A DNA stretch of 18,083 nucleotides from Victivallis vadensis (GCA_020718525.1 DYRX01000047.1:1-18083); one strand, 5' to 3'; shown: positions 1-7,120, counted from the stretch's first letter. Notes: generated by a model not told the origin, from the letters alone. A program made the numbers and translations.

Positions 1-465
1 TCCTTAATTTTGTCTGATAAAGGGGACGGGGATTTTCTATTCAAAATCAAAAATCGATGCATGGGAATAATATTCGATCCCGATTCCGACCCCGAGACCG
101 ACAAATCCCAACAATAGCAATTTCCACGGATCAGGTTGTCTGACCTTAGTGCAACAAGATGCGTAACAGTTAAGCTTGAATGTGCGGCATAAATTGAGTT
201 GAATACGAAGCCAGTATGCCGTCTTTCCGAGAACGCCTCAAGATGTCAAGGCAGTTTCGGAATAACTGCCATACTTAAGACCAAAAGTGCCAATAAAAAA
301 TCACGGAGGTTCGGACATCTGAAATATGCGAATCTCTGTGAAAATACACCGCCAGTGTACCTGCACGGAATTGCTTTAATTTCCCAGTCCTGGGGGTGGA
401 ACTTTCAGGCTATATCAGATGCAGCGTTGCGGCTGATGACGGCAATAAAGTGCAAAGCCTAAATT
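1..465. other. Gene-free stretch
   Basis: No coding region is supported here. The one long plus-strand frame (199-462) needs a TTG start, has no ribosome binding site, and its product has no recognisable domain or protein-like periodicity. The only structured sequence seen is the CCGANN hexamer run at 74-103. The stretch lies downstream of the minus-strand LolA-like gene, but no convincing hairpin-plus-U-tract terminator for that gene is visible. Confidence 0.5.
74..103 (+). repeat. Degenerate hexamer tandem repeat (YCGANN)5
   Basis: Five consecutive hexamers are in register: TCGATC, CCGATT, CCGACC, CCGAGA, CCGACA. Each keeps the CGA core while the last two bases vary. The 6-nt period, intergenic position and lack of an open gene suggest a short dispersed intergenic repeat rather than coding sequence. 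I recall similar CGATNC-rich runs between genes in environmental bacterial genomes, but this was not checked. Confidence 0.5.
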
Positions 466-1179
466 TCAGGGTTTGAACTTGCTGTCAGGAATGTCAATGT
501 TCAGTTTGTAGTCCATAAGATATATCAGGCTCTTCGATCCATTGTATTCAACCGAGGTTTCTGACGCGAGCAGAACCCCCTGCAGGAGCGAATATTTCTT
601 TATTTCAGCAACATAGGGGCTTCCATTTCTGCTCGTGACCATTTTTTTTGTGAGATAGTCTTTTTTGTCCACGTAAAAATCCATCTTGTAGATGTCGGGA
701 CCGCCGGCTTCGCACTCGAGGATGAAGCAGTCGTTCTGTCCAAGCTTGCCCTCTTTGATGGTGATTTTTTCAAATATTTTGCATAGGGACGCGTCTGGAC
801 TCTGCATTTTGTTCATGACAGTCAAAGCGAGGAGCTCGCCGCCCCCAATTTCGGTTTTTTCTCCATCGGGGTCAATGCTCCAGGCTTTCCCGTCATTGTA
901 AATCAGAGTGTTTATAAGCTTGTCGTTGATGGTCGTCTCAGTTTTCGACATTGCTGGAACCTTGTAGACGGTTTCCATGATGTATGTGTTTCCGCCTGCT
1001 TCCAGCTTCTGCTTCTGAGAATACGAGTATGATTTTTTGTATGCGCCGTTCGGATCTGCGGCGGCCTTCATCCTGTCCGCGATTTCAGCGACTTTGGAAT
1101 TTTGCGCTGAACCCGGAGAGTCGCACAGAGCGACCAGAGTGGATGCCAGCAAAATGAGAGAGACTAATGTTGATTTCAT
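466..1179 (-). CDS. Exported LolA-like / outer-membrane lipoprotein-sorting-type protein
   Basis: The product has 237 residues. Residues 1-25 form a signal peptide (positive Lys2, hydrophobic core about 5-18, cleavage likely after Ala25). Cys19 lies inside the hydrophobic stretch but without a proper lipobox, so a soluble periplasmic protein is likelier than a lipoprotein. The mature part alternates beta-like strands with charged turns (for example YIMETVYKVP, KTETTINDKL, DFYVDKKDYLTKK). This fits the half-open barrel of the LolA/LolB and outer-membrane lipoprotein-sorting superfamily, including the strand 'fyvdkkdyl' where such proteins describe the substrate-facing sheet. The role is inferred: binding a lipid or lipoprotein acyl chain in the periplasm. 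It is unlikely to be the canonical LolA, because no lolC/D/E or ftsK neighbour is present. The start lies 2 bp after the stop of the upstream YchF-like gene, so the two are co-transcribed. The ribosome binding site (AAGAAA) is weak, which suggests coupled translation. Confidence 0.6.
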   Translation of the reverse strand: MKSTLVSLILLASTLVALCDSPGSAQNSKVAEIADRMKAAADPNGAYKKSYSYSQKQKLEAGGNTYIMETVYKVPAMSKTETTINDKLINTLIYNDGKAWSIDPDGEKTEIGGGELLALTVMNKMQSPDASLCKIFEKITIKEGKLGQNDCFILECEAGGPDIYKMDFYVDKKDYLTKKMVTSRNGSPYVAEIKKYSLLQGVLLASETSVEYNGSKSLIYLMDYKLNIDIPDSKFKP

Positions 1180-1181
1180 AT

Positions 1182-1883
1182 TTATTTCTTGGCGTTTCCG
1201 GACACGATTTCTATTATGTCGCCGTGCGAGACCTGAAAGTCCGCCTTCACTGTTTTCATGAGCCCCTTCTGTTCGGCATCGTGAAAATTGTGCAGATTTT
1301 TGAAAATCTCGAAATTGATAACCTTCGCGCTGATGAAGCCCTTTTCGAGATCGCTGTGAATCTTTCCGGCGCAGTCGAGGGCGGTCGAGCCGCTTTTCAC
1401 TATCCAGGCTCTTACATCGTCCTTTCCTGCCGTGTAGAAAAAGAGGTGCCCGCTCTTTTCCAATATCCCCTTCATCACGTCGTCCGGATTTGGTTCCGGA
1501 CCATCAACTTTCAGCACCGCCTTCAGGCTGAGGGGGGAGAATGATTTGACCATTTCAAACAGATCGCCAGATAGTCCCTGTTCCGAGAGGGGGATTTCTG
1601 ACTCCAGCTTTTCCAGGCAAGCCTTGATCACAGCCTTCTCTGCATCGTTCTCAGATCGCTCCAGCCTCGACTCGAGCTTCTCCATGTCGAGAATGAGCAG
1701 ATCTAGAACTTGCGACGCGAGAATAGCTATTGCGTCGCCCTTGTCGAAGGACTCCGAGAGGAACTCGAAGAAAAAAGGCGAGAATTTTTTAGGCTGAAAC
1801 TTTTTTTCAAGCTCGATCAGTATTGGATCGTTGTACTTGTGCTTCCCGGGAGAGATTTTCAAACCGTGCGTGGATATCTTCAT
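1182..1883 (-). CDS. YchF/Obg-family relative lacking the GTPase core (TGS/DUF933 C-terminus)
   Basis: The product has 233 residues. Residues about 145-228 match the C-terminal TGS/DUF933 domain of YchF (OLA1 family): FFYTAGKDDVRAW, then IHSDLEKGFISAKVI (175-189) and the final HGDIIEI (220-226). Residues about 50-128 resemble the helical coiled-coil insert of YchF (acidic 'ILDMEKLESRLERSENDAEKA', then a LSL..VLKV strand). Residues 18-42 (NDPILIELEKKFQPKKFSPFFFEFL) resemble the YchF stretch after its P-loop that leads to the DxxG motif. What is missing is decisive: no GxxxxGK[ST] P-loop, no DxxG (it reads EFLSES) and no N[KM]xE motif. An in-frame stop lies just upstream of the ATG, so the protein really starts here. 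It cannot be a normal YchF ATPase. A ribosome-associated or regulatory role is possible but unproven. Full-length YchF is about 365 residues. It precedes the LolA-like gene by 2 bp. Confidence 0.7.
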   Translation of the reverse strand: MKISTHGLKISPGKHKYNDPILIELEKKFQPKKFSPFFFEFLSESFDKGDAIAILASQVLDLLILDMEKLESRLERSENDAEKAVIKACLEKLESEIPLSEQGLSGDLFEMVKSFSPLSLKAVLKVDGPEPNPDDVMKGILEKSGHLFFYTAGKDDVRAWIVKSGSTALDCAGKIHSDLEKGFISAKVINFEIFKNLHNFHDAEQKGLMKTVKADFQVSHGDIIEIVSGNAKK

Positions 1884-2199
1884 AGCTCAGTTGCAATTTC
1901 CTTTGATTAAAAAAAGCGTAAACCAGTCCCAAAGCTGGTACATTATCTCCGAAAATGCTTTATTTCAACCTATCTTCTCATCTCCGGGCGTAATTCCCTT
2001 CTTTCAGGGGCTCGTGCTATCGTTCAAGCCCTACTGCAAGAATAAGGAGTGGAAAGCGGATTGGGAGTTCGTTCACGTTCACAGCAGAGCTCTTCACGTC
2101 GGCATGCACATAAAGCTATCCAACGAGGGACTCCATTTATGGAGATGGCGAGGATCTTTGCATTTACGAAAATTTCAAGCTCTTTTTTGGGATTCTAGC
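1884..2199. other. Gene-free stretch between the YchF-like gene and tRNA-Ser
   Basis: Reading frames here are either interrupted or run straight through the tRNA, so none is supported as a gene. The minus-strand leader of the YchF-like gene lies at its left end: AAAGGAAA about 15 nt before the ATG is a possible but distant ribosome binding site. A short inverted repeat (ACCAG/CTGGT at 1922-1939) is present, with a run of seven A on the plus strand nearby, but it is too weak to call as a terminator. Confidence 0.4.
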
Positions 2200-2228
2200 T
2201 TTACTTTTGTCCGTCAAAGGAATAGATT
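2200..2228 (+). promoter_or_regulatory. Sigma70-type promoter for tRNA-Ser
   Basis: A -35 box TTTACT (2200-2205) and a -10 box TAGATT (2223-2228) are separated by exactly 17 bp. Transcription would start near 2235, leaving a leader of about 33 nt before the mature tRNA at 2268. The -10 sequence TAGATT recurs in the two minus-strand promoter candidates at 10093-10120 and 12104-12132, which supports its being a genuine box in this genome. Confidence 0.45.
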
Positions 2229-2267
2229 CACACCCCTCAGAGCTCTTGCAAATTGTTCCAGACAAAT

Positions 2268-2357
2268 GGAGAGATGGCCGAGTGGTCGAAGGCGCAGCAC
2301 TGGAAATGCTGTATACGGGCAACCGTATCGTGGGTTCGAATCCCACTCTCTCCGCCA
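2268..2357 (+). tRNA. tRNA-Ser (anticodon GGA)
   Basis: This 90-nt class II tRNA folds fully. The acceptor stem GGAGAGA (2268-2274) pairs with TCTCTCC (2347-2353), followed by discriminator G and an encoded CCA (2355-2357). The anticodon stem CAGCA/TGCTG encloses the loop CTGGAAA, with anticodon GGA at 2302-2304, which reads UCC and UCU codons. The long variable arm ATACGG/CCGTAT with a GCAA loop is typical of serine tRNA. The T arm is GTGGG-TTCGAAT-CCCAC. It stands alone, with no other tRNA nearby. No U-rich terminator follows it. Confidence 0.97.
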
Positions 2358-2502
2358 ATTATGTTTAACTGTTTGACTTCCAAAGAGTTGATGGTATTGC
2401 AAGAAATACAGATTACACTTTGTTGTCACTCCAGCATAAATTCCTAAACCATTGGCAGTTGAACTTTATCTCACACAAAGATAAACAATCTGATTGGCCG
2501 CG

Positions 2503-2536
2503 GACAGACGGGCAAATTTGGATTTGTCCGTCTGTC
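2503..2536. repeat. 34-nt near-perfect palindrome (15-bp stem, 4-nt loop)
   Basis: The left arm GACAGACGGGCAAAT (2503-2517) and right arm ATTTGTCCGTCTGTC (2522-2536) pair over 15 positions with one G-U wobble and a TTGG loop. After an internal mismatch, ATTGG (2493-2497) can pair with CCAAT (2543-2547). No U-tract follows on either strand, so it is not an ordinary intrinsic terminator. It could be a small REP or MITE-like palindrome, or a structured RNA end. Confidence 0.7.
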
Positions 2537-2582
2537 TGATGCCCAATAATTGTCCTTCCTGGAAAGGCAAGTTTCATTCTTC

Positions 2583-2606
2583 CTTAGTGCCTTTGCACCT
2601 TTGTGA
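2583..2606 (-). repeat. Degenerate 8-nt repeat (CACAAAGR family), three units
   Basis: On the minus strand the sequence reads TCACAAAG, GTGCAAAG, GCACTAAG, three 8-nt units with the core CAnnAAG. It belongs to the same family as the better-preserved tandem units at 8658-8689 and the inverted copy at 8756-8783. It is intergenic and not part of a gene. Confidence 0.55.
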
Positions 2607-2658
2607 GAAGGACAAGTTCTTGTCTCTTTATCTTGGCGGCGATCATTCTCCGTAAAAC

Positions 2659-2680
2659 TGCCGGAGAAGAATCTCCGGCA
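2659..2680. repeat. 9-bp hairpin, AGAA loop
   Basis: TGCCGGAGA and TCTCCGGCA form a perfect 9-bp stem around AGAA. The following sequence (aagcaaaagcgg) has no U-run, so a plus-strand terminator is unlikely. It may be a processing or stalling structure, or the end of a small repeat element starting near the palindrome at 2503. Confidence 0.5.
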
Positions 2681-2844
2681 AAGCAAAAGCGGAAAATTAT
2701 TGGTCGCAGTCCAGATCGTTTGCGTTCATGTTCTCGTAAGCATCCTCTTGTTACGTGCATCGTGTACGCTTCGTGAACTGTGAACGAAAAACTTTTACGG
2801 ACAGAGCGACATTATCTGCATATAAAATGCATTTTTCGGGATAT

Positions 2845-2874
2845 TTGACTCGTTTTTACGTTTTTTCGTGTAAG
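2845..2874 (+). promoter_or_regulatory. Weak promoter candidate for uvrC
   Basis: A good -35 box TTGACT (2845-2850) is followed after 18 bp by a poor -10 box TGTAAG (2869-2874). It would give a leader of about 55 nt before uvrC. The -10 lacks the usual final T, so this is only a candidate. Confidence 0.25.
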
Positions 2875-2935
2875 AGTTCAGCGAAGTGAAGGCTTTTGCC
2901 TAATTCTTTTCGCTTAATATTCACGCAGGCGGGAC

Positions 2936-4426
2936 ATGTCTTTTGAGGATAGAAAAACATTGCTGGAAAGCTTCCGGTCCGGAGAGATAGGTTCGGGGCC
3001 CGGGATCTACATTTTCAGGGACTCCTTCGGGAGAATCATCTACGTTGGAAAGGCGAAGAATCTCAGAAAAAGGTTAAGCCGATATTTCCGGAGATCGGAT
3101 CGCGAGGAGGAAGATCCCAAGATCCGCTCTATGATCAATTCGATCGCCTCCTTCGAGACTAAAGGCGTGGACAGTGAAAACGAGGCTCTTGTCCTCGAGT
3201 CCCGCCTCATCAAGGACTATTCGCCATACTACAACATCCTGATGAGGGATGACAAGCGCTTCCTAATGATGAAGATAAACCAGAAGGAGGCTCTTCCAAG
3301 AATAGAGCTTGTCCGGCTGAGAAAAAATGACGGAGCCCTCTATTTTGGTCCGTTTCCAAAAGGGACAATACTTAAATTTCTAGTTGAATTTCTGAACCGC
3401 CATTTTGGGCTGAGATCATGCAAGTCTCCGATTCCGGATGAAAAAGATCACAGGCATTGCCTGAGAAAGACAATCGAGCACTGCTCCGCCCCTTGCATCG
3501 GCAGGATAAGTGCCGAAGACTATGGGAAACGGATTTCGCGTCTGATTGAGATAGCAAATGGAGACACAGAGGAACTGATCTGCGAAATCCGCACAAAAAT
3601 GTCAGATGCCGCGTCCGCAAGAAACTATGAACTCGCCGCAAAGCTGAGAGACGCCGTTTCGGGTGTCGAGGAAATCTTCTCCAAAAAGGCGAGAAGCTTC
3701 GAGCGCAGTTCGATTGGAACGGAAATCGGAAGTGAAGGCGCAAGGGAGCTTGGCGAACTCCTTGGACTCTCTTCTACTCCGCGCAGAATAGAGGCGTTTG
3801 ATATTTCGAACATATCCGGTCTTTTCGCGGTCGGCTCAATGGTTTCATTTTACGACGGCAGACCTGACAGGAAAAACTACAGGCGCTTCAAGATAAAGAC
3901 GGTCGCTCAGTCCGACGACTTCGCAATGATGAGGGAGATGATATCAAGGCGCTACCGACGCGCTCTTGAGGAAGGACAGTCTCTGCCGGATCTTATTCTT
4001 GTAGATGGGGGAAAAGGACAGTTGTCGTCGGCGATTTCCGCCATGGCATCTGTCAATCTGCCACCGGTTCCTGTCATAGGCCTTGCCAAGCGCAGAGAGG
4101 AGATTTTTGTTCCCGGTCGCTCCGATCCGCTTGATACAGATAGAGATGGGGCGGCATCGAAGCTATTGCAGGCGGTCAGAGACGAAGCCCACCGCTTTGC
4201 TATATCCTATCACAGGACGCTCAGGGACAAGAGAATCTCTGAATCAATATTGGATGAAATAGCAGGAGTGGGCAAGGAAAGGAAAATCCGTATCTTGAGG
4301 GCATTCGGCTCGATTGGAGGAATAAAAAAGGCGAGCGTCGAAGAAATTGTCAGCTTGGTTCCTGGGCTGGGCACCGGCACAGCGGCGGAAATACTAAAAA
4401 AACTTGGCGCTGATCCCAGGATTTGA
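2936..4426 (+). CDS. uvrC: Excinuclease ABC subunit C, short form
   Basis: UvrC makes the 3' and 5' incisions in nucleotide excision repair, recruited by UvrB. The 496-residue product shows a GIY-YIG nuclease domain (GIY at 23-25, YVG at 36-38, KNLRKRL 41-47, catalytic Glu near 82-84) and a four-cysteine set (Cys162, 175, 183, 187) spaced like the cysteines reported to hold an iron-sulfur cluster in E. coli UvrC. It continues with the UVR motif (about 214-248), the RNase H-like 5' nuclease (AFDISNISG with Asp289, ILVDGGKGQ with Asp357, DEAHRFA with His419) and tandem helix-hairpin-helix motifs (about 438-492). E. coli UvrC has about 610 residues. The loss lies between the UVR motif and Asp289, where about 45 residues replace about 150. 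Both active sites are complete, so it should be functional. The ATG is preceded by AGGCGGG. It is a single gene with no tight neighbour. Confidence 0.96.
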   Translation: MSFEDRKTLLESFRSGEIGSGPGIYIFRDSFGRIIYVGKAKNLRKRLSRYFRRSDREEEDPKIRSMINSIASFETKGVDSENEALVLESRLIKDYSPYYNILMRDDKRFLMMKINQKEALPRIELVRLRKNDGALYFGPFPKGTILKFLVEFLNRHFGLRSCKSPIPDEKDHRHCLRKTIEHCSAPCIGRISAEDYGKRISRLIEIANGDTEELICEIRTKMSDAASARNYELAAKLRDAVSGVEEIFSKKARSFERSSIGTEIGSEGARELGELLGLSSTPRRIEAFDISNISGLFAVGSMVSFYDGRPDRKNYRRFKIKTVAQSDDFAMMREMISRRYRRALEEGQSLPDLILVDGGKGQLSSAISAMASVNLPPVPVIGLAKRREEIFVPGRSDPLDTDRDGAASKLLQAVRDEAHRFAISYHRTLRDKRISESILDEIAGVGKERKIRILRAFGSIGGIKKASVEEIVSLVPGLGTGTAAEILKKLGADPRI

Positions 4427-4513
4427 TTTTTTTTGAATTAGGGCTACTTTACATGGGATCTATTTTTCAGCGTTTTTTCGGGTGTATTTCAAGGATCAGA
4501 CAGCTCAGTCTTT

Positions 4514-4542
4514 TTGGAAAGATCGGGTTTGCTTTTGATAAT
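4514..4542 (+). promoter_or_regulatory. Promoter candidate for the exported protein-RNase R pair
   Basis: A -35 box TTGGAA (4514-4519) and a -10 box GATAAT (4537-4542) are spaced by 17 bp. The start near 4549 would give a leader of about 95 nt ending in the strong AGGAGG ribosome binding site at 4635-4640. Confidence 0.4.
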
Positions 4543-4644
4543 TATGATTAGATGCCGGAAGCGATGTCGAATCCAGCACCGATTTTGGGATTCCATGTGC
4601 ATGTTTCACTGAATAAGTATCTAAAAGTTCTCACAGGAGGAAAT

Positions 4645-5148
4645 ATGGAGATGAAAAGGTTTGCTCTCGTTGTTGCTGTGTTCTGCTCATCGGCGATCTG
4701 CTTCGATGCGCCCTCTGCGACGCCAACCAAGCTTGGACTATCAAAATACGAAGTGATTAATCCGACGAAGATGTCGGATCTCATAGACTTCGAAAACAAA
4801 AAGGTTTCAATGGAACTCATATACAATGTAGTGGCGGCTTCCGAAACAATGACGACGCCGGATCAGAAGGGCTACGATTTTGTCCCGAGCACCATGTACA
4901 ACGATGAGTGGATAAAAGAAGCGTTTCCGAGGGACAAGTTCACACTGCTGAGCGCGGCAGTTCCAGTCGTTGCATTCAAAAAATGCGACATGGCGCTGAG
5001 GAATATCAAGAATGGCGAAAAAATCACTGTGAGCGGCACTGTCAAGAAAAAGGTGCTGAGATACAAGATCAAGCGCGACTTGTATTATTTGGAAATTGAA
5101 ACGGTCAAAACCGAAAAAATAAGCTCGCCACCGGGCTTGGGGAATTGA
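4645..5148 (+). CDS. Exported OB-fold-like protein of unknown function
   Basis: The product has 167 residues from the ATG at 4645, which follows a perfect AGGAGG. An ATG at 4651 would also fit the same ribosome binding site. The frame is open 93 bases further upstream, but that part has no such site and would bury the signal peptide. Residues 1-20 are a signal peptide (MEMKRF, then ALVVAVFCSSAIC). Cys14 and Cys19 have no clean lipobox, so export to the periplasm is likeliest. The C-terminal half (NIKNGEKITVSGTVKKKVLRY, then YYLEIETVKTE) has the strand pattern and 'G-x-x-I-x-V-x-G-x-V' turn of an OB-fold of the bacterial nucleic-acid or cofactor-binding kind. I do not recognise the family. Its stop overlaps the TTG start of the RNase R gene by four bases, so the two are translationally coupled although one product is exported and the other cytoplasmic. 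Confidence 0.7.
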   Translation: MEMKRFALVVAVFCSSAICFDAPSATPTKLGLSKYEVINPTKMSDLIDFENKKVSMELIYNVVAASETMTTPDQKGYDFVPSTMYNDEWIKEAFPRDKFTLLSAAVPVVAFKKCDMALRNIKNGEKITVSGTVKKKVLRYKIKRDLYYLEIETVKTEKISSPPGLGN

Positions 5149-7103
5149 GCAAAACAACAGTGAAAAACAAAACAAGCAGGAAATCGCCCCCCAAAAAACG
5201 CAGTGCCCAAAAGAAACGCCTCGTGGAGGGAAGTCTCAGCGTCGCGAGAGCTGGCTTCGCCTTTCTCAAGCCAAAAAATGGCGGAAAAGATCTCTTCATT
5301 CCGGAAAAATATGTAGGACATGCGATTGACGGCGACACCGTTGTCGCAGAAGCCTTGCCGGAAAAATTCCGCAGGACAAAGTTCGGCGATCCGGCGTTCA
5401 AAGTCATAAAGATAGTATCCAGGAAGCGTAAAAGCGCGGTCGGAGAGCTCATACATGGGAAAAAAATTCGTCCTCTTTCCAATTTTCTCGCGAACGACAT
5501 TCCGATCGCAGGCATCTCAAGCGAAGCTGTGAAGGGTTCCTGGATTGAAGCCGAAATGCCAAACCCCGACGACAAGGGGCGGAAAAAGAGTATGGCGCGA
5601 TTCAAATCCGTGATAGGAAAAGTCGGAGACATAAAGGCCGATCTCGAAGCCGTCCGAATTGAGTATTCCATCCTGAAACCCTACACGGAAGATGAAAATG
5701 AGCGCGCTGTCCAGCTCGAAGCCGCAAAAGTTGACAGGCTCGATTTGACTGGCTTGAAAATATTCACGATTGATCCTACGGATGCAAAGGATTTTGACGA
5801 CGCGGTTTCGATACAGCTCGACGGAGACAGGACGATTCTTGGTGTTCATATTGCCGACGTCTCGTCCTGGATCAGGCCGGGATCCGAGTTTGATCTCAAG
5901 GCAAAGGAGAGAGGGTTTACATCATATCTTCCCGGAATGACGCTTCCCATGCTTCCAAGGAGCTTCACGCGCATGGCAAGCCTCGTGGAGGGATGCATTT
6001 CATCGGCAAACAGCCTCCTCATTGCAGTTGACGCCAAAAGCGGAGAAGTCATTTCCTCGTCCCGCAGGAGAAGCACGATAAAGGTGAGTGCCAGACTCAG
6101 CTTCGACGATCTTCAGACATTCATTGAAAAAGGCGTTTGCGGGAAATTGGATGCCGACTCTCTGAAATGTCTGGGCTCCGTTGTGAAACTTGCGCGCAAG
6201 ATGCGCGAATTCCGCAGAAGCACCGAGCGCTTCCTGAATTTGGAGACTGTCTCGTCCAGAGCTGTGTTCGACGAATCGGAAACTCGGATTGTCGGGATAA
6301 AAATGGAGAAGCAGAGGGAGGCGGAACGCATTGTCGAGGAGTGCATGCTCGCCGCAAATGTCGAGGTTGCGAAGGAGCTCGACGCGAAGGGCATTCCTGG
6401 TCTCTTCAGGATCCATGACGAGCCAGATCCGGAAAAGATCGCCGAATTCTGCGAGTTCGTGAGAAGCAGTTTTGACATCAATCCAGGGGACATTTCGAGG
6501 AGGGAGAAATGCGACGCGTTCTTGTCGGAGCTCCCTGAAGGTCCCAAAAAGCAGGTCATATGCGATTCATTTCTGAGGGCGCTCCCGAGGGCGGTCTATT
6601 CGGCGGAGCCCTCGATGCACTATGGTCTAGGGAAATATTTCTACTCGCATTTCACAAGCCCGATAAGGCGCTATCCGGATTTGGCTGTGCACCAACAGCT
6701 TCTTGCATCCGACTGCAGGACGCATATGAGAAGCCGTAGAGACTTCGAGGAGATCGCCGCTGACACTTCGTCGAAGGAGGAGAACAACGACAGGGCATAT
6801 TATGCGGCGAACGACAGGATGAAACTGCATTTTTTGAAGAATAATTTTATGGACGAAGCCTCGGAGCCGCTCGAAGGCGTAATCCTGAAAATCACCGGAA
6901 AAGGACTGCTTGTCAATCTTCCAGCCTTCGGACTGAACGGTCTTGTGCTCTCAGAAAGGCTTGGTCCCTTTTCGCCGGGACGGCGCAACCCCGGAAGCCC
7001 TGGCAGAGACAGAATCCGCGGGTACAAGTGCGGAGATTTCATCTACCTGAAAATTGATCTGCTCGATCTTGCGAAGGGAACTGTTTTTTTCAGACCTGTT
7101 TAG
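5145..7103 (+). CDS. rnr: RNase R/RNase II family 3'-5' exoribonuclease
   Basis: This hydrolytic exoribonuclease degrades RNA from the 3' end. The 652-residue product has a lysine-rich N-terminal tail (2-26), cold-shock/OB domains (about 27-170), the RNB catalytic domain (about 195-520) and a C-terminal S1 domain (about 574-650). The active site is intact: TIDPTDAKDFDDA with Asp210, 216, 218 and 219 for the two metals, and HFTSPIRRYPD with Arg508. It lacks the N-terminal helix-turn-helix and long basic C-terminal tail of the 813-residue E. coli RNase R. In length it is closer to RNase II, but the tolerance for structured RNA cannot be judged from sequence. The start is TTG at 5145, overlapping the previous stop as TTGA. 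GTG at 5160 is the only other reasonable start. The choice affects just five residues of the basic tail. Confidence 0.93.
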   Translation: MSKTTVKNKTSRKSPPKKRSAQKKRLVEGSLSVARAGFAFLKPKNGGKDLFIPEKYVGHAIDGDTVVAEALPEKFRRTKFGDPAFKVIKIVSRKRKSAVGELIHGKKIRPLSNFLANDIPIAGISSEAVKGSWIEAEMPNPDDKGRKKSMARFKSVIGKVGDIKADLEAVRIEYSILKPYTEDENERAVQLEAAKVDRLDLTGLKIFTIDPTDAKDFDDAVSIQLDGDRTILGVHIADVSSWIRPGSEFDLKAKERGFTSYLPGMTLPMLPRSFTRMASLVEGCISSANSLLIAVDAKSGEVISSSRRRSTIKVSARLSFDDLQTFIEKGVCGKLDADSLKCLGSVVKLARKMREFRRSTERFLNLETVSSRAVFDESETRIVGIKMEKQREAERIVEECMLAANVEVAKELDAKGIPGLFRIHDEPDPEKIAEFCEFVRSSFDINPGDISRREKCDAFLSELPEGPKKQVICDSFLRALPRAVYSAEPSMHYGLGKYFYSHFTSPIRRYPDLAVHQQLLASDCRTHMRSRRDFEEIAADTSSKEENNDRAYYAANDRMKLHFLKNNFMDEASEPLEGVILKITGKGLLVNLPAFGLNGLVLSERLGPFSPGRRNPGSPGRDRIRGYKCGDFIYLKIDLLDLAKGTVFFRPV

Positions 7104-7120
7104 GGGGGAAGGCAAATAAG

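Larger units (their letters stand above)
2358..2935. other. Gene-free stretch between tRNA-Ser and uvrC
   Basis: About 580 bp with no supportable gene. It contains the 34-nt palindrome at 2503-2536, the 8-nt-period repeat at 2583-2606, the 9-bp hairpin at 2659-2680 and a weak promoter candidate for uvrC at 2845-2874. The minus-strand frame 2471-2686 is not believed: part of its peptide (SHKGAKALRKN) simply translates the 8-nt repeat. The 2700-2800 part is rich in GTTC/GAAC and TTCGTG words and may be degraded repeat sequence. Confidence 0.5.

Noticed and set aside
199..462. Possible 87-residue gene
   Set aside because: TTG start without a ribosome binding site, no recognisable domain, and a composition unlike the neighbouring genes.
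1909..1939. Minus-strand hairpin followed by seven T upstream of the YchF-like gene
   Set aside because: The stem is only 5 bp and the T-run lies 6 nt away from it. Nothing is transcribed into it from the minus strand in this window, so terminator or attenuator is not supported.
2164..2429. Antisense frames with the peptide GFEPTIRLPVYSISSAA and similar
   Set aside because: They are translations of the complementary strand of tRNA-Ser, a well-known source of false genes.
1831..2447. Plus-strand frames leading into or through the tRNA
   Set aside because: They contain the tRNA sequence itself (peptides such as MAEWSKAQHWKCC), lack ribosome binding sites and show no domain.
2471..2686. Possible minus-strand 71-residue gene
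   Set aside because: It runs across the palindrome and the second hairpin, and part of its peptide is a translation of the 8-nt repeat.
2724..2785. GTTCATGTTC with GAACTGTGAAC as a long inverted repeat before uvrC
   Set aside because: Pairing is interrupted by unpaired bases and spans about 40 nt. It is likely chance in a GTTC/GAAC-rich stretch.
3372..3813. Minus-strand open frames inside uvrC
   Set aside because: They are shadows of a strongly conserved gene on the other strand.
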